In this document: positions 6,104 through 9,804 of the stretch, one piece after another
How positions within the stretch are numbered: position 1 is the stretch's first letter
How the letters are laid out: each line of letters opens with the position of its first letter
NCBI GenBank assembly: GCA_012798145.1
Contig: JAAZNT010000306.1
Span: 1 to 9,804 of the forward strand
DNA from: Thermoanaerobaculaceae bacterium
GTDB lineage: Bacteria > Acidobacteriota > UBA4820
Length of the DNA stretch: 9,804 bases
Direction: 5' to 3'
The notes under the pieces: model-generated
What the model saw: only the letters and a program-made list of their open reading frames with translations
Told to the model about the DNA's origin: nothing
Databases searched by the model: none
Made by a program: the position numbers and the translations under genes

Positions 6104-7834
6104 ATGTCTATTAGCCCTTACGATCCTAAAGCATATAAAAGTTTTGCGGAAAATCTAAAAAACTCACTGAAAGGAAGGAATATCGAACATCCTTCAATGG
6201 AAGAGTTAAGAAAAAAGGCGCTTAAAACCGCAAGGTTCACAAGTTTTGGCGCTCCCGTCTGGTATTCAAAAATTTCCTCAAGAATGGCTGCAAAGACTGT
6301 TTATCTTGGAAGCGGTCCAGAAATAGTCCTTCCGAAGCCTTCCAAAGTTCAACTTGAAATTGTTGAAAAAGCCCCCGCACAGTTAAACAAGGTTCTTGAA
6401 CTTTTGAAAACGATGCCCTTTGTCCACATAAAAAGACAGATGGGAGACAACAGCGAATACAATCCCATCTGCAACATTTATGTTTGCGTAGCGGATCCAA
6501 AAAATTACCGCCTTGCATACGAATGGGCTATGACTATGGGCGATGTAAAAAAGAACAGGCCGGGACCTGAATTTACAATGATTCACATTCCCGAAGAACA
6601 TCTTATGAGACTTCAAATCCTCACAATTCCCGAATACAACATCAATATCGCTCTTGGAACCGATTACACAGGTGAGTGCAAAAAAGGATTCTTAAGACAG
6701 GCGATGTATTCTGCGGATATGATGGGAATGCTCGGTCTTCACGCCGGAACTAAAATCGTCAACGCTCTTGATAAAAAAACGGGCAAACTTAAAAAATATG
6801 GCGTATTTATGTTCGGGCTCACAGCGACAGGGAAATCCACTTGGTCGTGCCACCAGCTCGGCTTAGACCCCAAAAAAGGAGAAGGCACTTTTGTCGCTCA
6901 GGACGACATCGTTTTCCTCAAAAAAGATGGAAGCGCTTACGGAAGCGAGCAAAACTACTATGTTAAAACGGATGTTGACAAGAATCTTCAGGAAGCAATG
7001 TATCACGCCCTAAGCCACAAAACTGCTCTTTTGGAAAATGTAATGATTGATTACAAGGGAAACATTGATTTTCTTGATGAAAGACTTGGAGAAAACGGAA
7101 GAGGAGTTCTTGACAGAAGACAACTTAAGGTCAAAAGAGGGGGAAAGTATGTTTCAATCTGCGCCGATTCAATAAACCTTCCCACTCTTGAAGAACTTGA
7201 CGGACTTGTTTTTGCATTCATCACAAGAAGAAACACTATGATGCCCTTTGCCCAAAGACTAACCTGGCAACAAGGTGTTCTTGCTTATCTTTGGGGAGAA
7301 TCAACCCACTCTTTTGCCACAGTTCCAGAAAAGGCGGGAGAGAGCGTCAGAATAGTCGGAATGGACGATTTCATAATCGGCAATCAGGGAAGAAAAATAA
7401 ACGCTTTTTACGATATTGTAAAAGACCTTGTTGACAAATACCCCGGCAAGGTTCACTTCTTCCAATACAACACCGGAGGAATGGGAGAAATAATTGATAT
7501 TGACCCTGCGACCGGTAAAAAGACCCTAAAAAGAAAGGCGATGCGCGTTCCGATAGACCTGATGGCTTCCCTGCAGAGAGGAGACCTGAGAGGAACCAAC
7601 AGTTACAGAGAATGTGTGTTGAAAACCGAAGAAGTTTACGCCGTTGAAGGGAAAGAGCTTACCGAATGGAACCCCAAAAACTTCTATTCTGAAGAGGAAA
7701 TTAGAAAATATGTCCTTGAACTTGTTGACGGCAGAAGAAAATTTACAGATGAAATCGCCTCCCAAGGTTTAAGGAAGGAGATAAGAGACCTTTCCCACAA
7801 AGAACTTGACAAAATTGAAGGAAAGGGAAAATAG
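6104..7834 (+). CDS. pckA: Divergent ATP-type phosphoenolpyruvate carboxykinase
   Basis: Predicted to interconvert oxaloacetate + ATP and PEP + CO2 + ADP, the entry to gluconeogenesis. 576 residues, somewhat longer than the usual 530-540. The order of motifs follows ATP-PEPCK: GTDYTGECKKG (185-195; usually GTEYAGEMKKG), His213 in GMLGLHAG (equivalent to E. coli His232), P-loop FGLTATGKSTWS (237-248; usually FGLSGTGKTTLS), acidic metal site AQDDIVFL (265-272), ALLENVMID, IDFLDERLGENGR with Arg333, and QYNTGGMGE. Arg60 in SSRMAAKTVY may replace the Arg of the GRSPKDK motif. The C-terminal lid region differs strongly from the classic form: no AGTERG or TEPxxTFS, and RVPIDL in place of the usual TRA segment. 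It lies 53 bp downstream of the carrier gene on the same strand. The fold is secure. PEPCK activity is likely but should not be assumed from classic signatures alone. Confidence 0.82.
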   Translation: MSISPYDPKAYKSFAENLKNSLKGRNIEHPSMEELRKKALKTARFTSFGAPVWYSKISSRMAAKTVYLGSGPEIVLPKPSKVQLEIVEKAPAQLNKVLELLKTMPFVHIKRQMGDNSEYNPICNIYVCVADPKNYRLAYEWAMTMGDVKKNRPGPEFTMIHIPEEHLMRLQILTIPEYNINIALGTDYTGECKKGFLRQAMYSADMMGMLGLHAGTKIVNALDKKTGKLKKYGVFMFGLTATGKSTWSCHQLGLDPKKGEGTFVAQDDIVFLKKDGSAYGSEQNYYVKTDVDKNLQEAMYHALSHKTALLENVMIDYKGNIDFLDERLGENGRGVLDRRQLKVKRGGKYVSICADSINLPTLEELDGLVFAFITRRNTMMPFAQRLTWQQGVLAYLWGESTHSFATVPEKAGESVRIVGMDDFIIGNQGRKINAFYDIVKDLVDKYPGKVHFFQYNTGGMGEIIDIDPATGKKTLKRKAMRVPIDLMASLQRGDLRGTNSYRECVLKTEEVYAVEGKELTEWNPKNFYSEEEIRKYVLELVDGRRKFTDEIASQGLRKEIRDLSHKELDKIEGKGK

Positions 7835-7895
7835 GAAGAAAAAAGCGTTAAAAGTTATAAAGGACTAAAGGTTTGCAATCTTCCACTCTATAAGG

Positions 7896-7916
7896 TTTGT
7901 GACAAGAAGTTACAAA
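7896..7916. other. Weak hairpin in the intergenic gap between convergent genes
   Basis: TTTGTGAC and GTTACAAA can pair over 8 bp (one G-T wobble) around loop AAGAA. It lies in the 95-bp gap between the 3' ends of two convergent genes, where terminators are expected, but no T-run follows on either strand. The stem is AT-rich, so terminator function is doubtful. Confidence 0.25.
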
Positions 7917-7961
7917 GAGACGAAGCGTTTTATCTTTTATAAGTAAATGTCGCTTCGCCTC
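7917..7961. other. Inverted repeat spanning the stop codon of the secreted-protein gene
   Basis: GAGACGAAGCG (7917-7927) and CGCTTCGCCTC (7951-7961) are complementary over 11 positions with one mismatch. The 23-base loop contains the end of the minus-strand gene and its stop at 7930-7932. It could slow or end transcription from either side, but the loop is long and no T-tract follows. Confidence 0.35.
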
Positions 7962-9738
7962 CGTCGCCGTTCACAATTTTTATTTCAACGGGAACTCCCT
8001 TCGGAAATTTGGCTTTCAAGGCGCTTCCACCTTTCAAAACAATTTGAGAAGAACTTTTGAATTTGACATTTGTCCATGGATTTTCATCTCCACCAATATA
8101 AACCTTTAAGTCAGAGTGAAAATTACTTCCCGTCACTTTTAACCTGAATGGGTCTGAGAGTTTGGATACAGAAGAGATTGATGGGGGCTGAGTTTCAATG
8201 TGAAGCGAGTAATCCCTCTTCCCTCCGCAGTATGATGCGTCAACAACTGAGACTGTAAAATTATAGTCTCCACCTTTAGAAGGTGTTCCCGAAATAGTTC
8301 CACTCTCGCTTAAAGAGAGACCGTTGGGGAGATTTCCAGAAGAAATTGAAAATTTGTAAGGGGCACTCCCGCCTGAAGCAGTCAAAACGGCGCTGTAGGC
8401 TTCCCCGCTTCTCCCCGATGGAAGCGAGGAAGGAGAAATATCTATTGTGGGACAAGAGGGTGAGCAGAGGTCGGTTAAGAAAATAGCACTATCTGACAAA
8501 TTGATATCCGTGTCAATCAAAGTGAAACTATAATTGGACTGGGAAAAATCATAGAAATCATTAATATTTACCGAAATATCCGTAGTTGTCATTGATTCAA
8601 TAAATTTCTCATAATAACATATGAAATCAAAGGAACCATAGCCATTCAATTGACCGACAAAACCTTTATAATTGTTGTCTGACATTTCAGTATAACCAAG
8701 AACCAAAATTTCATCATTGTCTGTCTCATCTAAACAAACCATATCATCATATAAATTTCCCCCGAATCTTTTATTCCAAGTAACATTACAGTGAGCATCT
8801 GTCTTCAATAAAAAAATATCAAAATCGTTTTGGCCGCTTCCCGCAACATCAAGAACGCCACTCACTAAATATCCTCCATCTTCTCCTTTAACAATATAAG
8901 AAGGCAATAAAAAAGAGAATTTTGTGTTGTATCCTCTTTTCCAGATTATATTGAAATGGGCATCTAATTTAAGAATGGCAATTTGTCCACAATCTTTTTT
9001 TTCGGAAGAGCTTCCAACAAATACAACTCCATCATCTTCTTTAAAGAGTTTCGTTACCACAAAATATTGCCCCGATGTCATTTCTTTTGCCCACCAAATA
9101 TTTCCTCCATCATCAATTTTAATGATCACTGAAGAATAAGGTTTAATAAAAGAAATTAAAAATCCCCCTTGCATATCTTCGCTAATACTTTCTGGAAAAT
9201 CACTTCCTGAGACTGTGATTTCCTTTTCCCAAAGGATATTCCCGGTTTCATCAATCCTTAACAAGTAAAGCGGTCCCCCAATTTCATAATTTTGAAATGC
9301 AGCCAAGAGACCTCCATCTGTTGTGCCAATAATATCATAACAAATTGCTTCTTTGTCGCTTAAATACATTTTCTGCCAGATAATGTTTAGATTTTCATCC
9401 ATCTTTAATATCCAAACCCCCCATTTCTCTTCTGAAAATGAATTAGAGAAACCCACGCAAAAGAAACCTTCATTATTGCTTTTTATTAGAAACTGACCCC
9501 CGTCGTTCTTGATCCCACCAGCACTTTTAGAAAAAAGAATCTCGCCATTTGCGTTCATTTTCATAATTGCCAGATCATCATTTTCAGAGCTTTTCCCTAA
9601 TGTTCCTGTCAAAAGTAGTTCTCCATCTTTAAGTTTGAGAAAGTTACTACCAAGAGATTCCGTTTGCTTTATCCAAGTTTGGTAAGGATAAAGACATATG
9701 TTTAAACTAAAAAGAATAATTAGAAACACCTTCTTCAT
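7930..9738 (-). CDS. Secreted protein with seven propeller-like repeats, putative Ig domain and IPT/TIG domain
   Basis: 602 residues. A signal peptide is visible: MKK, then a hydrophobic core at 4-17 ending near YPYQ. The Cys15 context LNIC is not a good lipobox. Residues 21-375 contain seven repeats of about 50 residues, each centred on a motif like LKxDxxGNIxWxK (starting near 59, 111, 160, 206, 256, 311 and 361), often preceded by DGGhhhxG. Seven such units suggest a seven-bladed beta-propeller. Residues 428-516 fit the putative Ig family He_PIG (LPNGLSLSESGTISGTPSKGG), and 518-602 fit an IPT/TIG domain (PPSISSVS, VTGSNF, VNGDGG). The ATG at 9738 is chosen because AGGAG lies five bases before it and the signal peptide begins there; an in-frame TTG at 9771 lies inside a hairpin. 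The function is unknown to me; a surface or extracellular binding role is likely. Residues past the propeller are encoded by clearly more G+C-rich DNA. Confidence 0.85.
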   Translation of the reverse strand: MKKVFLIILFSLNICLYPYQTWIKQTESLGSNFLKLKDGELLLTGTLGKSSENDDLAIMKMNANGEILFSKSAGGIKNDGGQFLIKSNNEGFFCVGFSNSFSEEKWGVWILKMDENLNIIWQKMYLSDKEAICYDIIGTTDGGLLAAFQNYEIGGPLYLLRIDETGNILWEKEITVSGSDFPESISEDMQGGFLISFIKPYSSVIIKIDDGGNIWWAKEMTSGQYFVVTKLFKEDDGVVFVGSSSEKKDCGQIAILKLDAHFNIIWKRGYNTKFSFLLPSYIVKGEDGGYLVSGVLDVAGSGQNDFDIFLLKTDAHCNVTWNKRFGGNLYDDMVCLDETDNDEILVLGYTEMSDNNYKGFVGQLNGYGSFDFICYYEKFIESMTTTDISVNINDFYDFSQSNYSFTLIDTDINLSDSAIFLTDLCSPSCPTIDISPSSLPSGRSGEAYSAVLTASGGSAPYKFSISSGNLPNGLSLSESGTISGTPSKGGDYNFTVSVVDASYCGGKRDYSLHIETQPPSISSVSKLSDPFRLKVTGSNFHSDLKVYIGGDENPWTNVKFKSSSQIVLKGGSALKAKFPKGVPVEIKIVNGDGGEATFTYKR

Positions 9739-9743
9739 TTTTT

Positions 9744-9748
9744 CTCCT
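9744..9748 (-). promoter_or_regulatory. Ribosome binding site of the secreted-protein gene
   Basis: AGGAG on the minus strand (within GGAAGGAG), five bases before ATG 9738. It decides the start in favour of the Met that begins the signal peptide, not the TTG 33 bases upstream. Confidence 0.75.
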
Positions 9749-9753
9749 TCCTG

Positions 9754-9787
9754 ATAAGAAGGGACGGACAATCCCGTCCCTTCTTAT
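9754..9787. repeat. Perfect 14-bp inverted repeat in the leader of the secreted-protein gene
   Basis: ATAAGAAGGGACGG (9754-9767) pairs perfectly with CCGTCCCTTCTTAT (9774-9787) around a 6-base loop. The G+C-rich tip and AT-rich base give a stable hairpin. On the minus strand its base ends 5 bases before AGGAG, so it sits in the 5' leader or just beyond it. It may be a terminator of an upstream gene, a leader structure or a REP-like dispersed palindrome; no long T-run follows on either strand. Only one copy is in this window. Confidence 0.7.
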
Positions 9788-9804
9788 AATAAAAACATTG
9801 TTAT

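Noticed and set aside
9739..9771. In-frame TTG start for the secreted protein
   Set aside because: It lies within the 9754-9787 hairpin, lacks a ribosome binding site and would bury the signal peptide behind 11 polar residues; ATG 9738 has AGGAG.

Overview
The window reads as chromosomal DNA of a low-to-moderate G+C Gram-negative bacterium (roughly 30% to 47% in the lines I counted by hand). It holds seven protein-coding genes and no RNA genes, CRISPR arrays, insertion sequences or phage genes. No gene-free stretch exceeds about 110 bases. The joined putative Ig (He_PIG) and IPT/TIG domains of the last gene, the SecD-SecF fusion and the unusual PEP carboxykinase would suit an Acidobacteriota-like or deeply branching deltaproteobacterial-type lineage. 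That placement comes from remembered family resemblance and is low confidence.

Layout. (1) 1-1626 (+): the 3' part of a fused secD-secF gene that enters from the left edge, with an extra segment of about 87 residues in its SecF periplasmic domain. (2) 1678-3240 (+): a three-module cytosolic protein (MinD/FlhG-like ATPase fold, J-like domain, RodZ-type HTH) in which several hallmark catalytic residues are replaced. (3) 3242-4081 (-): a cytosolic MsrA-MsrB methionine sulfoxide reductase fusion, ending one base from the preceding gene. (4) 4082-4189: a divergent control region with good ribosome binding sites on both sides and an extended -10 promoter candidate on the + strand. (5) 4190-7834 (+): a metabolic cluster of a biotin-dependent acyl-CoA carboxyltransferase (MmdA/12S type), its biotin carrier protein one base later, and a divergent ATP-type PEP carboxykinase. 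(6) 7930-9738 (-): a secreted protein with seven propeller-like repeats, a putative Ig domain and an IPT/TIG domain. A perfect 14-bp hairpin lies directly upstream of its ribosome binding site.

How they work together. The carboxyltransferase and carrier plausibly move a carboxyl group between methylmalonyl-CoA and another acceptor. If that acceptor is pyruvate, or if the product reaches oxaloacetate through succinate, PEP carboxykinase would then give PEP, forming a propionate/C4-to-gluconeogenesis module. The biotin carboxylase, or other partner that would fix the direction, is not in the window. SecDF and the MinD-J-HTH protein are probably co-transcribed (51-bp gap, same strand), but no functional link is shown by sequence alone. 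The items most worth following are the degenerate MinD-J-HTH fusion, the divergent PEPCK, the SecF insert and the leader hairpin. I see no complete, obviously new multi-gene system here.
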